In this document: positions 26,699 through 36,592 of the stretch, one piece after another | Position numbering within the stretch: position 1 is the stretch's first letter | Layout of the letters: every line of letters begins with the position of its first letter | Assembly (NCBI RefSeq): GCF_017302315.1 | Contig: NZ_JAFLDT010000008.1 | Span: 33,419-97,418, forward strand | DNA length: 64,000 nucleotides | From: Zoogloea sp. | GTDB lineage: Bacteria; Pseudomonadota; Gammaproteobacteria; Burkholderiales; Rhodocyclaceae | Reading direction: 5' to 3' | The notes under the pieces: model-generated | Told to the model about the DNA's origin: nothing | Seen by the model: the letters and a program-made list of their open reading frames with translations, nothing else | Databases searched by the model: none | Translations under genes and position numbers: made by a program

Positions 26699-28660
26699 AT
26701 GGAATTCATTGATCTGCCGCCGATGCGCAAGGCCGCCGGCACGGTACGTCTTCCCGGTTCCAAGAGCATCTCCAACCGCGTCCTGCTGCTTGCAGCCCTG
26801 GCCGAGGGAGAGACTCTGGTCGAGGATCTGCTGGACTCCGATGACACCCGGGTGATGCGCAATGCCATCTCCGCCCTGGGCGTGTGCGTCATGGAGGAGG
26901 GGGCCGCGCTGCGCGTGGTCGGTTGCAACGGGCGCTTTCCCCAGTTGCGAGCGGATTTGTTCGTCGGTAATTCCGGGCTGAGCATCCGTACCCTCGTTCC
27001 GGCCATTGTCGCGTCCCTCTCCGGCTGCGGTGATGCCCAGGCAGAGGTGCGCCTGTCCGGCGTGCCGCGCATGCACGAGCGTCCCATCGGCGACCTCGTG
27101 GATGGTCTCAAGCAGCTTGGAGCCCGGGTTGTGTGGTTGGGGCAGGAGGGCTATCCGCCTCTGGCGCTGCAGCCTGCCGAGCTTGACGCCGATCGGGTCA
27201 GCGTGCGGGGCAATGTGTCGAGCCAGTTCCTCACCGGGCTGTTGCAGGCCGCGCCACTGGTGGCGCGGGACAAACCCCTCGTCATTGAAGTGGAAGGGGA
27301 GTTGATCAGCCGCCCTTACGTGGAGATTACCCTCAACCTCATGGAGCGTTTCGGGGTGCTGGTGCAGCGGGATGGCTGGAGCCGCTTCGTCGTGCAACCG
27401 GGCCAGCGCTATGTCTCGCCGGGCCGGATCTCGGTGGAGGGGGACGCGTCCACCGCCAGCTATTTTCTTGCTGCCGGTGCGCTTGGCGGCGGTCCGGTGC
27501 GCGTCGTCGGCGCGGGGCGGCGCAGCATCCAGGGGGATGTGAAATTCGCCGACGCCCTGGCCGTCATGGGTGCGGAAATTACCTGGGGTGAAGACTGGAT
27601 CGAGGCACGTGCGCCGGCATCCGGTCGCCTCAAGGCCTTTGATCTGGATCTCAACCACATTCCCGACGCGGCCATGACCCTGTCGGTAGCCGCCTTGTTT
27701 GCGGACGGACCGTGTACGCTGCGCAATATTGGTAGCTGGCGGGTCAAGGAGACGGATCGCATCGCCGCAATGGCGGCCGAGTTGCGCAAGCTGGGTGCGA
27801 CCGTGGACGAATTTCCGGAAAGCCTCCGCGTCATACCGCCGGAGCGCCTTCAGTCTGCAGTCATCGACACCTATGACGACCACCGGGTTGCCATGTGTTT
27901 CTCGCTGGCGACCTTGGGTGGGCCCTATGTGCGGATCAATGATCCCAAGTGTGTGAACAAAACTTTCCCGGAGTATTTCCAGACTTTCTCCGGCATTGCC
28001 ACACCGGTTCCTGTCGTGGCCATCGACGGGCCGTCCGCGTCCGGTAAGGGAACGGTCGCCGCCCAGGTGGCCCTGGCCTTGGGCTTTGATCACCTCGACA
28101 GTGGTGCCCTCTACCGGATCGTGGCCTTGGCCGCCCTGCGTAAGGGCCTCGCCTTCGATGCCGAGGTTGAACTGGCTGCGTTGGCTTCAACGCTGCCAGT
28201 CCGTTTCCAGGATGATCGTGTTCTGCTGGATGGGGATGATGTCACGGACGCGATTCGCAGCGAGGCCTGTTCGGCGGGCGCCTCTCGCGTGGCAGCTCTT
28301 CCGGCGGTGCGGGACGCCCTGTTTGCCCGTCAAAGAGCTTTTCGCCGCGGGAGCGGTTTGGTTGCCGAGGGGCGGGACATGGGGTCGGTGGTGTTTCCCG
28401 ACGCCGCCCTCAAGATCTTCCTGACGGCCTCGGCGGAGGCGCGTAGCGAACGCCGCTATAAGCAGTTGATCAGTAAAGGAATGACTGCTAGTATGGACGA
28501 TCTCCTCAGAGACCTGCATGAACGGGATGCGCGGGATTCCCAACGCTCCGTGGCGCCTCTGAAGAGAGGCGAAGATGCTTTGCTGCTCGATACCTCCGAA
28601 ATGACTGTCCAGCAGGCTGTCGATTTCGTTGTAGAACGGGCCTCAGTACTTCGCAATTAA
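26699..28660 (+). CDS. aroA-cmk: fused EPSP synthase-cytidylate kinase (AroA-Cmk)
   Basis: 653 residues in one uninterrupted frame. Residues 1 to about 435 are EPSP synthase of the shikimate pathway: [10 protein letters not shown] with K22, [24 protein letters not shown] and [12 protein letters not shown]. From about 438 to the end is cytidylate kinase: [13 protein letters not shown] (P-loop), LDSGALYR and [13 protein letters not shown]. The fusion has no long linker. In the first domain the loop equal to NAGTAMRPL of E. coli reads NSGLSIRTL (91-99), so Thr97 and Pro101 are replaced by Leu94 and Thr98. AAGGA precedes the ATG at 26699. rpsA follows, as cmk-rpsA does in most proteobacteria. Confidence 0.96.
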   Translation: MEFIDLPPMRKAAGTVRLPGSKSISNRVLLLAALAEGETLVEDLLDSDDTRVMRNAISALGVCVMEEGAALRVVGCNGRFPQLRADLFVGNSGLSIRTLVPAIVASLSGCGDAQAEVRLSGVPRMHERPIGDLVDGLKQLGARVVWLGQEGYPPLALQPAELDADRVSVRGNVSSQFLTGLLQAAPLVARDKPLVIEVEGELISRPYVEITLNLMERFGVLVQRDGWSRFVVQPGQRYVSPGRISVEGDASTASYFLAAGALGGGPVRVVGAGRRSIQGDVKFADALAVMGAEITWGEDWIEARAPASGRLKAFDLDLNHIPDAAMTLSVAALFADGPCTLRNIGSWRVKETDRIAAMAAELRKLGATVDEFPESLRVIPPERLQSAVIDTYDDHRVAMCFSLATLGGPYVRINDPKCVNKTFPEYFQTFSGIATPVPVVAIDGPSASGKGTVAAQVALALGFDHLDSGALYRIVALAALRKGLAFDAEVELAALASTLPVRFQDDRVLLDGDDVTDAIRSEACSAGASRVAALPAVRDALFARQRAFRRGSGLVAEGRDMGSVVFPDAALKIFLTASAEARSERRYKQLISKGMTASMDDLLRDLHERDARDSQRSVAPLKRGEDALLLDTSEMTVQQAVDFVVERASVLRN

Positions 28661-28667
28661 GGTCTTT

Positions 28668-28740
28668 CGTGCCCGCCCGGGCACGGAAGGTTTGTCAACC
28701 AGGAGCCGTCTCGCGACGGTTGTAAGGTTCTTTTTCACAT
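28668..28740 (+). promoter_or_regulatory. structured rpsA leader
   Basis: Two hairpins lie directly upstream of rpsA: CGTGCCC/GGGCACG (28668-28685) and CCGTC/GACGG (28706-28719). An AGGAG at 28701-28705 is too far (about 35 bases) from the ATG to act as its Shine-Dalgarno, and no good one lies closer. A structured leader lacking a close Shine-Dalgarno is known for rpsA of enterobacteria, where S1 represses its own translation. Confidence 0.45.
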
Positions 28741-30447
28741 ATGTCCACTGCCACCCCTATTTCCTTCGAGGAAAGCTTTGCCGCCCTGTTTGAGGAGTCC
28801 CTCAATCGCCAGGAAATGCGCGCCGGTGAAGTCATCACCGCCGAAGTCGTGCGGATCGACCAGAACTTCGTGGTCGTCAACGCCGGCCTCAAGTCCGAGA
28901 GCTACATCCCCATCGAGGAATTCCGCACCGATCGCGGCGAACTGACCACCGAAATCGGTGATTACGTTCAGGTCGCCATCGAGCAGCTCGAAGACGGCTA
29001 CGGCGAAACCCGCCTGTCCCGCGACAAGGCCAAGCGCATCGCTGCCTGGAACGACCTCGACAAGGCACTCAACGACGCGATCCTCGTCAAGGGCATGATC
29101 ACCGGCAAGGTGAAGGGCGGCCTGACCGTCATGGTCAATGGCATCCGTGCGTTCCTGCCGGGTTCCCTGGTGGACATGCGTCCGGTCAAGGACACCACCC
29201 CGTTCGAAGGCAAGGAATTCGAATTCCGCGTCATCAAGCTCGACCGCAAGCGCAACAACGTGGTCGTGTCCCGTCGCGCAGTGCTTGAAGCTTCCATGGG
29301 TGAAGAGCGTCAGAAGCTCCTCGAAACCCTCAAGGAAGGCACTGTCGTCAAGGGTATCGTCAAGAACATCACCGACTACGGCGCATTCGTGGATCTGGGC
29401 GGCATCGATGGTCTGCTGCACATCACCGATCTGGCCTGGCGCCGTGTCCGTCACCCGTCCGAAGTTCTCGCTGTGGGCGACGAACTCGAGGCCAAGGTGC
29501 TCAAGTTTGACCAGGAAAAGAACCGCGTCTCCCTGGGTCTCAAGCAGCTGGGCGAAGATCCGTGGGTCGGCATCTCCCGCCGTTACCCGCAGGGCACCCG
29601 CCTGTTCGGCAAGGTGACCAACATCACCGACTACGGCGCATTTGTCGAAGTCGAGCAGGGTATCGAAGGCCTGGTTCACGTGTCCGAAATGGACTGGACC
29701 AACAAGAACATTCACCCGACCAAGGTTGTCCAGCTGGGCGACGAGGTCGAAGTGATGATCCTCGAAATCGACGAAGATCGTCGTCGTATCTCCCTGGGCA
29801 TGAAGCAGTGCATGTCCAACCCGTGGGACGATTTCGCCATCAACCACAAGAAGGGCGACAAGGTCCGTGGTCAGATCAAGTCCCTGACCGACTTCGGCGT
29901 GTTCATCGGCCTGGAAGGCGGTATCGACGGTCTGGTGCACCTGTCCGACCTGTCCTGGTCCCTGACCGGCGAAGAAGCCGTTCGCCAGTACAAGAAGGGC
30001 GACGAAGTCGAGGCCGTGGTGCTGAACATCGACGTCGAGAAGGAGCGCATCTCCCTCGGCATCAAGCAGCTCGATGGCGACCCCTTCACCAACTTCATCG
30101 CCACCCACGACAAGAACACCCTGGTGAACGGTACTGTTCGCAGCGTGGATGCCCGTGGTGCCGTGATCGGCCTGAACAACGACGTCGAAGGCTACCTGCG
30201 TGCGTCCGAGTTCTCCCGTGATCGCGTTGATGATCTGTCCCTGCTGCTGAAGGTTGGCGACACCGTCGAGGCGATGATCGTTAACGTTGATCGCAAGACC
30301 CGTGGCATCAATCTGTCCATCCGTGCCAAGGATCAGGTCGAACAAACTGAAGCAATGAGCAAGCTGGCGTCTGACAGCGCGTCGGCTGCCAGCGGCACCA
30401 CCAACCTCGGTGCGCTGCTGAAGGCCAAGCTCAACGAGCAGAAGTAA
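28741..30447 (+). CDS. rpsA: 30S ribosomal protein S1
   Basis: 568 residues with six S1 RNA-binding repeats. The first two bind the ribosome; the last four carry the typical GxV...[15 protein letters not shown] pattern (for example [20 protein letters not shown] and [20 protein letters not shown]). It helps mRNAs with weak Shine-Dalgarno sites to be translated. Its codon use is strongly biased (mostly C-ending), as expected for a very highly expressed gene. ihfB follows after 11 bases. Confidence 0.98.
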   Translation: MSTATPISFEESFAALFEESLNRQEMRAGEVITAEVVRIDQNFVVVNAGLKSESYIPIEEFRTDRGELTTEIGDYVQVAIEQLEDGYGETRLSRDKAKRIAAWNDLDKALNDAILVKGMITGKVKGGLTVMVNGIRAFLPGSLVDMRPVKDTTPFEGKEFEFRVIKLDRKRNNVVVSRRAVLEASMGEERQKLLETLKEGTVVKGIVKNITDYGAFVDLGGIDGLLHITDLAWRRVRHPSEVLAVGDELEAKVLKFDQEKNRVSLGLKQLGEDPWVGISRRYPQGTRLFGKVTNITDYGAFVEVEQGIEGLVHVSEMDWTNKNIHPTKVVQLGDEVEVMILEIDEDRRRISLGMKQCMSNPWDDFAINHKKGDKVRGQIKSLTDFGVFIGLEGGIDGLVHLSDLSWSLTGEEAVRQYKKGDEVEAVVLNIDVEKERISLGIKQLDGDPFTNFIATHDKNTLVNGTVRSVDARGAVIGLNNDVEGYLRASEFSRDRVDDLSLLLKVGDTVEAMIVNVDRKTRGINLSIRAKDQVEQTEAMSKLASDSASAASGTTNLGALLKAKLNEQK

Positions 30448-30458
30448 GCGGTTCGGGC

Positions 30459-30743
30459 ATGACCAAGTCGGAGCTCATCGCCCGGCTGGCGGAGCGTTTT
30501 CCCCAGCTGGTCGCGAAGGACGCCGAGTTCGCGGTTAAGATGATTCTCGATGCGATGACCGACGCCCTGTCGCGGGGTGATCGCATCGAAATCCGCGGCT
30601 TTGGCAGCTTTGCCTTGAATTACCGTCCTCCCCGCGTCGGGCGAAATCCCAAGTCGGGGGAGAAGGTTCAGGTGCCGGAGAAATACGTTCCGCACTTCAA
30701 GGCCGGCAAGGAATTGCGAGAACGCGTCGACATGATGGGGTAA
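30459..30743 (+). CDS. ihfB: integration host factor subunit beta
   Basis: 94 residues of the HU/IHF fold: [15 protein letters not shown], then [11 protein letters not shown] and the beta arm tip [13 protein letters not shown] with the intercalating proline. With IhfA (41309-41614) it bends DNA at specific sites, notably at sigma-54 promoters such as the two in this window. It is followed by a strong terminator. Confidence 0.96.
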   Translation: MTKSELIARLAERFPQLVAKDAEFAVKMILDAMTDALSRGDRIEIRGFGSFALNYRPPRVGRNPKSGEKVQVPEKYVPHFKAGKELRERVDMMG

Positions 30744-30790
30744 TCCCCTTGTCGGGCGTTTCCGGTTCCGGAGGCCGAAGGCTCGATCCT

Positions 30791-30820
30791 GAAGGCGGCG
30801 AAAGCCGCCTTCTTTTTTTT
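30791..30820 (+). terminator. intrinsic terminator after ihfB
   Basis: Stem GAAGGCGGC/GCCGCCTTC with a GAAA tetraloop and eight T. It ends the gyrA-to-ihfB run, 26 bases before the lapA ATG. Confidence 0.95.
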
Positions 30821-30845
30821 GTCCACGTCGGGGATAATTTCGGGC

Positions 30846-31151
30846 ATGCGCGCGCTCATATGGGTCTTACGACTCTTCCTGTTTCTGTTGCTTTTCGGCT
30901 TCGCCGTCAAGAATGACGATGTCGTCGTTTTGCGTTTCTTTTTTGGAGCCCAGTGGCAGGTCCCGCTGGTTCTTGTCATTCTCCTGTTCGTGGTTGTCGG
31001 CGTGCTGATCGGTGTCACTGCAACCCTCACCGCCGTCTATCGTCAGCGCCGCGAAGTCGGGGTGCTGAGTGATCGGGATGCATCCCCGCCGGCCGACCCC
31101 CGCGCTCGGGTGCCCATCGCCCACGGTCCCGATTTGCCGGAGAGCTACTGA
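30846..31151 (+). CDS. lapA: LapA (DUF1049) inner membrane protein
   Basis: 101 residues with two membrane segments (about 4-20 and 40-62) around FAVKNDDVVVLRFFFG, the DUF1049 signature, and a short soluble C-terminal tail. In E. coli LapA is co-transcribed with LapB and linked to control of LPS synthesis. lapB starts 4 bases after its stop here, keeping that pairing. Confidence 0.88.
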   Translation: MRALIWVLRLFLFLLLFGFAVKNDDVVVLRFFFGAQWQVPLVLVILLFVVVGVLIGVTATLTAVYRQRREVGVLSDRDASPPADPRARVPIAHGPDLPESY

Positions 31152-31155
31152 TTCC

Positions 31156-32331
31156 ATGGAATTCGAGCTGTGGTGGTTGTTGGCTTTTCCCCTTTTCTTT
31201 GCACTGGGTTGGCTGGCTGCCCGAATCGACATCAAGCACCTGGTCAAGGAGTCGCGGGCGTTGCCCCGTACCTATCTGACTGGTCTCAATTTTCTGCTCA
31301 ACGAGCAGCCTGACAAGGCGATCGATGCCTTCATCGAAGCCGTCAAGATCGACAATCAGACAGTCGAGCTGCATTTCGCCCTGGGTAGCCTGTTCCGGCG
31401 GAGGGGGGAGACGGATCGCGCGATCCGCATGCACCAGAACCTCATCGACCGTGACGACCTTTCGGAGGATCAGAGACTGCAGGCCTTGTCGGAACTCGGC
31501 CTCGACTTTCTGAAGGCCGGGCTCCTCGATCGGGCGGAGGCGGTGTTCCTGCAGTTGAGAGGGAGTCGCCTTAACGATTTTGCCCTCAAGAATCTCCTCG
31601 ATATCTATCAGCAGGAGAAGGACTGGCGCAAGGCCATCGAGACGGCCGAGGCACTTCCCGGACACGAGAGTGCTCTGTGGGAAAAGGAGATGGCGAATTT
31701 CCATTGCGAACTTGCATCGGCGGACATGGCCAACTCGCGGTTTGAGGAGGCGCGTTATAGCTTGATGCGGGCCTTGGAAACGAACCGGAAATGCGTGCGT
31801 GCGAGCATGTTGCTCGGCGATCTGCATGTTGCCCAAGGTGACGACCGGGCTGCGTTGGAAGCCTGGAAGCGCGTCGAGAGCCAGAACCCCGTCTATCTGG
31901 CCCTGGTGGCCGAACGGCTGATGGACGCCTATCGCCGTCTTGGTGAGCTTGATCAAGGAATGCAGCTACTGCGCAGCTATCTGGAGCAATATGCCTCCCT
32001 CGATTTGCTGGATGCCCTGTTCCAATGGGAGCTGCAGAAGGAGGGCCCAGTGGCTGCCTACCAGCTCGTGAGGGACGAATTGCGTCGCAATCCGACGCTC
32101 CTTGGGCTCGACAAGCTCCTTGAGGCCGCCCTGCTGACGGCGCCCCTTGAACAGCGCACGGACATCGAACTTGTCAAAGGTCTCGTGCATGGACACACCC
32201 GACGCGTTGCGCGCTACCGCTGCGACGCCTGTGGATTCAAGGCTCGGCAGTTTTACTGGCGGTGCCCGGCCTGCGGTGGGTGGGAGACCTACCCGCCCAA
32301 GCGTACCGAGGAGTTCGATCTGACGCCCTGA
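31156..32331 (+). CDS. lapB: LPS assembly/regulatory protein LapB (YciM)
   Basis: 391 residues: an N-terminal membrane anchor (about 4-20, ending in AARIDIKHL), nine or so TPR-like helical repeats, and a C-terminal rubredoxin-like zinc knuckle with C356, C359, C370 and C373 (RCDACGF and RCPACGGWETYPP). In E. coli it brings LpxC to FtsH for degradation, adjusting lipid A supply. The order ihfB-lapA-lapB is conserved. Confidence 0.95.
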   Translation: MEFELWWLLAFPLFFALGWLAARIDIKHLVKESRALPRTYLTGLNFLLNEQPDKAIDAFIEAVKIDNQTVELHFALGSLFRRRGETDRAIRMHQNLIDRDDLSEDQRLQALSELGLDFLKAGLLDRAEAVFLQLRGSRLNDFALKNLLDIYQQEKDWRKAIETAEALPGHESALWEKEMANFHCELASADMANSRFEEARYSLMRALETNRKCVRASMLLGDLHVAQGDDRAALEAWKRVESQNPVYLALVAERLMDAYRRLGELDQGMQLLRSYLEQYASLDLLDALFQWELQKEGPVAAYQLVRDELRRNPTLLGLDKLLEAALLTAPLEQRTDIELVKGLVHGHTRRVARYRCDACGFKARQFYWRCPACGGWETYPPKRTEEFDLTP

Positions 32332-32666
32332 GTCCATCGGGCTTACATGAAGTCCGGTGCCCGTCTTGCCGGGGTGGGCAAGATTGAGCCGTGCCTTGAA
32401 GAAGCCGAAGAGTCCGGTCATCTTCGATGGGGGCAACCTTATTGATCTGCAATCATCCCGCGATGGGGGCACCTGTTTGAGCATTGGACGCCCCTGAGGC
32501 CTTCCGTGTCCGGGTATGCGGGGACGTCCGCAGGGTGCTTTTTTTCATCATGCAGGGAGTGATGGCCCGTTCAGTTTCAGGCTGTATCGTCCATCGCCGC
32601 AACCCCCTGCGCCGGCATTCGGTATTATCTTCCCATTCTCCAATCCGACATCCGGTGGATCGAAAC
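32332..32666 (+). other. 335-base gene-free stretch between lapB and cysM
   Basis: No supported gene. A frame open from 32484 into cysM lacks any family similarity before residue 62. A weak hairpin TGCGG/CCGCA followed by GGGTGCTTTTTTT near 32517-32550 may terminate lapB. The motif CGATGGGGGCA occurs twice (32425 and 32461). A TATTAT at 32623-32628 could be a cysM -10, without a clear -35. Confidence 0.4.
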
Positions 32667-33557
32667 ATGGAATTCAAGACTCTCGAAGACTACGTGGGCC
32701 AGACCCCGCTGGTCAGATTGAAGCGCATCACGGCGGGGCGCAACAACGTGATCCTGGCCAAGCTCGAAGGGAACAATCCGGCAGGTTCGGTGAAGGATCG
32801 TCCGGCTTTGTCCATGATCCTTCGCGGTGAGGCCCGGGGAGATATCCAGCCTGGCCAGACCCTGATCGAAGCGACCAGCGGCAATACGGGGATCGCCCTT
32901 GCCATGGCCGCCGCGATCCGGGGATACGGCATGATTCTCGTCATGCCCGAGAACCAGAGCATCGAGCGCCGCCAGACCATGCGAGCGTTTGGTGCAGAGC
33001 TGGTGCTCACACCCAAGGAAGGGGGGATGGAGCTTGCACGGGACGTGGCGGAGCGCATGCGCGACGAGGGGCGGGGCGTCATCCTCGATCAGTTTGCCAA
33101 CCCGGACAATCCCCAGGCCCATGTGGATGGAACCGGCCCGGAGATCTGGGAGCAGACCGGTGGCACCATCACCCACTTCATCAGCAGCATGGGTACGACG
33201 GGAACCATCATGGGTGTTTCCCGCTACCTGAAAGACCGGAATCCCGCCATTCGCATTATTGGCTGCCAGCCCACTGACGGTGCCCAGATTCCCGGCATCC
33301 GCAAGTGGCCGGAAGCCTATCTGCCCCGGATCTACGACAAGGCCAGGGTTGATCAGCTGGAATACGTGGCCCAGGCCGACGCGGAAGAGATGACACGGCG
33401 TCTGGCCCGGGAAGAGGGCATTTTCGCGGGAATTTCCTCCGGAGGTGCGCTGCATGTGGCCTTGCGGCTGGCCGAACAGGTCGAGAACGCGGTTATCGTA
33501 TCCATCGTTTGCGACCGGGGCGATCGTTACCTGTCCACTGGCGTGTTCCCCGCCTGA
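32667..33557 (+). CDS. cysM: cysteine synthase B
   Basis: A PLP-dependent beta-replacement enzyme of 296 residues. The PLP lysine is K43 in NNPAGSVKDRPA, the substrate loop TSGNTGIALAMAAA follows, and the phosphate cup is SSMGTTGTIMGVSRYLK. The sequence RKWPEAYLPRIYD is typical of CysM rather than CysK; CysM can also use thiosulphate. The ATG at 32667 gives the usual N-terminus MEFKTLEDYVGQTPL. Confidence 0.95.
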   Translation: MEFKTLEDYVGQTPLVRLKRITAGRNNVILAKLEGNNPAGSVKDRPALSMILRGEARGDIQPGQTLIEATSGNTGIALAMAAAIRGYGMILVMPENQSIERRQTMRAFGAELVLTPKEGGMELARDVAERMRDEGRGVILDQFANPDNPQAHVDGTGPEIWEQTGGTITHFISSMGTTGTIMGVSRYLKDRNPAIRIIGCQPTDGAQIPGIRKWPEAYLPRIYDKARVDQLEYVAQADAEEMTRRLAREEGIFAGISSGGALHVALRLAEQVENAVIVSIVCDRGDRYLSTGVFPA

Positions 33558-33559
33558 AG

Positions 33560-34369
33560 ATGACGATGGCTGCAACGCTTGTCTTTGATATCGAGACCAT
33601 CCCCGATGTGCAGGGTATCCGTTCCCTGCACGGACTGCCCGACGAGCTAAGTGGCGAGGAAGTGGCCGAGTACGCTTTTCAGTTGCGTCGTGCATCCGGT
33701 GGCTCCGACTTCCTGCCACACCACCTCCAGCGCGTCGTCACCATCTCCTGTGTTTTGAGGGATGCGAACCAGTTTCGGGTCTTCTCCCTATCCGAACCCG
33801 AGTGCAGTGAAGGCGAGATCATCCAGCGCTTCTTCGACGGCATCGAACGTTTCACCCCTCAGCTGATTTCCTGGAATGGGGGTGGTTTCGATCTGCCGGT
33901 TCTTCACTACCGGGGAATGCTCCATGGGGTGTCGGCACCGCGCTACTGGGATCTTGGTGACGGGGACTATCACGACTCCCGGGATTTCAAGTGGAACAAC
34001 TACATCGGGCGCTACCATACTCGCCACCTCGATCTGATGGACCTTCTGGCGCTGTATCAGCCCCGTGCCAATGCGCCTCTTGATGATCTGGCGAAGTTGA
34101 TGGGCTTTCCGGGTAAGCTCGGAATGGATGGCTCGGCCGTATGGAAGGGCTATTGCGAAGGCCGGATTGGCGAGATACGTGATTACTGTGAAACCGACGT
34201 TGTGAACACCTATCTTGTTTACTTGCGTTTTCAGTGCATGCGGGGCGCTCTCGACAAGGTTGCCTGCGCGGCCGAGATCGAATTCGTCCGGGAGGCCCTT
34301 GGCCGCATTGATGCCCCCCACTGGAAACGATTTCTGGCGGCATGGCAGACCATCGGGTCAGTAAAATAA
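33560..34369 (+). CDS. predicted 3'-5' exonuclease (PolB-like, DNA_pol_B_exo2)
   Basis: 269 residues. Exo I motif VFDIETIPD near the N-terminus, a second motif in LISWNGGGFDLPVL, and the last in IRDYCETDVVNTYLVY, the DEDDy arrangement of B-family polymerase proofreading domains. No polymerase domain is attached. It starts two bases after the cysM stop (TGAAGATG), or at the ATG six bases later, so the pair is probably co-transcribed. It may trim DNA or RNA ends; its true substrate is not known to me. Confidence 0.87.
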   Translation: MTMAATLVFDIETIPDVQGIRSLHGLPDELSGEEVAEYAFQLRRASGGSDFLPHHLQRVVTISCVLRDANQFRVFSLSEPECSEGEIIQRFFDGIERFTPQLISWNGGGFDLPVLHYRGMLHGVSAPRYWDLGDGDYHDSRDFKWNNYIGRYHTRHLDLMDLLALYQPRANAPLDDLAKLMGFPGKLGMDGSAVWKGYCEGRIGEIRDYCETDVVNTYLVYLRFQCMRGALDKVACAAEIEFVREALGRIDAPHWKRFLAAWQTIGSVK

Positions 34370-34382
34370 ATCTAAGTAATCG

Positions 34383-34410
34383 TTGACAAACTATAGGGCT
34401 CGTCTATAAT
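34383..34410 (+). promoter_or_regulatory. consensus sigma-70 promoter of tRNA-Val
   Basis: TTGACA (34383-34388) and TATAAT (34405-34410) are both perfect, with a 16-base spacer. Start is expected at about 34417, 5 bases before the mature tRNA. Confidence 0.9.
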
Positions 34411-34421
34411 GCGGGCTTCTT

Positions 34422-34498
34422 AGGCGCGTAGCTCAGCTGGTTAGAGCACCACCTTGACATGGTGGGGGTCGTTGGTTCGAGTCCAATCGCGCCTACCA
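34422..34498 (+). tRNA. tRNA-Val (GAC)
   Basis: 77 nt with encoded CCA. The acceptor stem AGGCGCG/CGCGCCT, D arm GCTC...GAGC, anticodon stem CCACC/GGTGG with loop TTGACAT (anticodon GAC), 5-base variable loop and T arm GTTGG-TTCGAGT-CCAAT all fold. The GAC anticodon reads GTC and GTT valine codons. Confidence 0.97.
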
Positions 34499-34519
34499 AA
34501 CACCTGAGAAGGAAAGCGA

Positions 34520-34555
34520 ATGTCTCGAACTTGCAGCGGCCAAGACAAGCATTGA
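34520..34555 (+). CDS. possible 11-codon leader ORF upstream of thrS
   Basis: ATG followed by ten codons (product [11 protein letters not shown]) and TGA, preceded by AAGGAAA at ideal spacing. It lies between tRNA-Val and the terminator before thrS. Only one codon is for threonine, so a classical amino-acid attenuator is not evident. It may be a chance ORF. Confidence 0.35.
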   Translation: MSRTCSGQDKH

Positions 34556-34585
34556 CGAGTCTGCTGTAAGGCGTTTTCCAAAAAG

Positions 34586-34616
34586 AAAAAGTGCGGCTCG
34601 TCCGCACTTTTTTTTT
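34586..34616 (+). terminator. intrinsic terminator between tRNA-Val and thrS
   Basis: Stem AAAAAGTGCGG/CCGCACTTTTT with a 5-base loop and nine T. It ends 31 bases before the thrS ATG with no clear promoter between, so it may act as an attenuator for the thrS cluster. Confidence 0.9.
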
Positions 34617-34646
34617 GCCCAGAATTTTTCCCCCGAGCGAGTCATC

Positions 34647-36563
34647 ATGCCCAACATCACCTTGCCCGACGGTTCCGTACGCAGTTTTGAGCAGTCCGTG
34701 ACGATCGCCCAGGTCGCCGCTTCCATCGGTTCCGGTCTGGCCAAGGCGGCCCTCGCCGGCAAGATTGACGGCAAGCTGGTGGACACCTCGTTCCTTATTG
34801 AAACGGATGTGGCGCTGGCCATCGTTACCGACAAGGATCCGGAAGGTCTCGAGATCATCCGTCATTCCACGGCGCACTTGCTGGCCTATGCGGTGAAGGA
34901 GCTCTTTCCGGACGCGCAGGTGACCATCGGGCCGGTGATCGAGAACGGCTTCTATTACGACTTCTCCTACAAGCGTCCATTCACGCCCGAGGATCTCGAG
35001 AAGATCGAGGCGCGCATGCTTGATCTCGCCAAACGCGACATCCGGGTTGAACGCAGCGTGCTGCCGCGGGATGAGGCGGTGGCCTATTTCAAGTCCATCG
35101 GCGAGCACTACAAGGCCGAGATCATCGCCTCGATCCCTGCGGACCAGGATGTCTCGCTGTATCGCGAGGGTGATTTTGTCGATCTGTGTCGTGGGCCTCA
35201 TGTGCCGTCCACCGGCAAGCTCAAGGTCTTCAAGCTGATGAAGGTGGCCGGCGCCTACTGGCGTGGCGACTCGAAGAATGAGATGCTGCAGCGCATCTAC
35301 GGTACCGCCTGGGCCAGGAAGGAAGAGCAGGAGGCTTATTTGCACATGCTCGAAGAGGCCGAAAAGCGTGACCATCGGCGTCTCGGCAAGCAGCTGGATC
35401 TGTTTCACTTGCAAGAGGAGGCGCCGGGCCTGGTGTTTTGGCACCCCAACGGGTGGACGGTCTGGCAGGCCGTTGAGCAGTACATGCGGGCGGTCTATCG
35501 CGACAACGGCTATCAGGAGGTGCGCTGCCCCCAGATTCTGGATCGCTCCCTCTGGGAGAGGTCGGGGCATTGGGAGCATTACAAGGCCAACATGTTCACC
35601 ACCGAGTCGGAAAGTCGCGACTATGCGGTGAAGCCCATGAACTGCCCGGGTCATATCCAGATTTTCAATTCCGATCTGCGTTCCTATCGGGAGCTGCCCC
35701 TGCGCTATGGCGAATTCGGCGCGTGCCATCGCAACGAGCCGTCGGGGGCACTGCACGGCATCATGCGGGTGCGAGGTTTTACGCAGGATGATGGTCACAT
35801 CTTCTGTACCGAGGATCAGATCGAGGCCGAGGTCACCGTCTTCAATGCCCTGGTGCGCAAGGTCTATGCGGACTTTGGTTTCAAGGATGTGGCGGTCAAG
35901 CTGGCCTTGCGCCCGGATAGCCGGGTGGGGTCGGACGAGGTCTGGGACAAGGCGGAAAATGCGCTGCGCGCTGCATTGCGTGCCAGTGGCCTCGAGTGGG
36001 ACGAGCTGCCTGGCGAAGGGGCCTTCTACGGCCCGAAGATCGAATTCCATATCAAGGACGCCATTGGCCGTTCCTGGCAGTGCGGCACCGTCCAGGTGGA
36101 TTTCTCCATGCCGGCCCGCCTTGGTGCCGAATATGTCGGTGAGGACAACGGCCGGCATACCCCGGTGATGCTGCATCGGGCGATTCTCGGCTCTCTCGAG
36201 CGTTTCATCGGCATCCTGATCGAAAACTACTCGGGTGCGCTGCCCTTGTGGTTGGCGCCGGTGCAGGCGGTGGTGCTGAATATCTCGGAAGCCCAGGCGG
36301 ATTACGTCACGGAAGTCGTCAAAACCTTGCGCTCGCGTGGCTTCCGGGTTGAGGCCGATTTGCGCAACGAGAAGATTACTTATAAAATACGCGAACATAG
36401 CGTTCGTAAGCTGCCTTATCTGCTGGTTGTCGGCGACAAGGAAAAGGCAGCAAATGTAGTGGCCGTCCGCGCTCGGGGTAATCAAGACCTCGGTCAAATG
36501 TCCCTCGATAAGATTGTCGAGCGTTGGCAAGACGAAGCGAATTCGTTTGCCGGCACGGCCTGA
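34647..36563 (+). CDS. thrS: threonyl-tRNA synthetase
   Basis: 638 residues, a class II synthetase with the full bacterial layout: TGS domain (1-60), editing domain with [12 protein letters not shown], the catalytic core and an anticodon-binding domain. The zinc site is seen in [13 protein letters not shown]; motif 2 is [14 protein letters not shown] and motif 3 [15 protein letters not shown]. It charges tRNA-Thr and removes mischarged serine. It leads the cluster thrS-infC-rpmI-rplT-pheS-pheT-ihfA. Confidence 0.98.
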   Translation: MPNITLPDGSVRSFEQSVTIAQVAASIGSGLAKAALAGKIDGKLVDTSFLIETDVALAIVTDKDPEGLEIIRHSTAHLLAYAVKELFPDAQVTIGPVIENGFYYDFSYKRPFTPEDLEKIEARMLDLAKRDIRVERSVLPRDEAVAYFKSIGEHYKAEIIASIPADQDVSLYREGDFVDLCRGPHVPSTGKLKVFKLMKVAGAYWRGDSKNEMLQRIYGTAWARKEEQEAYLHMLEEAEKRDHRRLGKQLDLFHLQEEAPGLVFWHPNGWTVWQAVEQYMRAVYRDNGYQEVRCPQILDRSLWERSGHWEHYKANMFTTESESRDYAVKPMNCPGHIQIFNSDLRSYRELPLRYGEFGACHRNEPSGALHGIMRVRGFTQDDGHIFCTEDQIEAEVTVFNALVRKVYADFGFKDVAVKLALRPDSRVGSDEVWDKAENALRAALRASGLEWDELPGEGAFYGPKIEFHIKDAIGRSWQCGTVQVDFSMPARLGAEYVGEDNGRHTPVMLHRAILGSLERFIGILIENYSGALPLWLAPVQAVVLNISEAQADYVTEVVKTLRSRGFRVEADLRNEKITYKIREHSVRKLPYLLVVGDKEKAANVVAVRARGNQDLGQMSLDKIVERWQDEANSFAGTA

Positions 36564-36592
36564 TATTTTTTGTTTTCATGGAGAATTGAACC

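Noticed and set aside
26642-28660. A frameshift or assembly error creating the aroA-cmk fusion
   Set aside because: The frame is continuous with intact motifs on both sides of the junction, and fused AroA-Cmk proteins are known in betaproteobacteria.
28681-28740. Riboswitch upstream of rpsA
   Set aside because: Only short hairpins are present; S1 autoregulation is the simpler explanation.
28735-30345. Long minus-strand open frame opposite rpsA
   Set aside because: Shadow of the strongly codon-biased rpsA; repetitive translation follows the S1 repeats.
32484-32666. N-terminal extension of cysM by 61 residues
   Set aside because: The extension is not similar to any CysM, and the ATG at 32667 gives the standard start.
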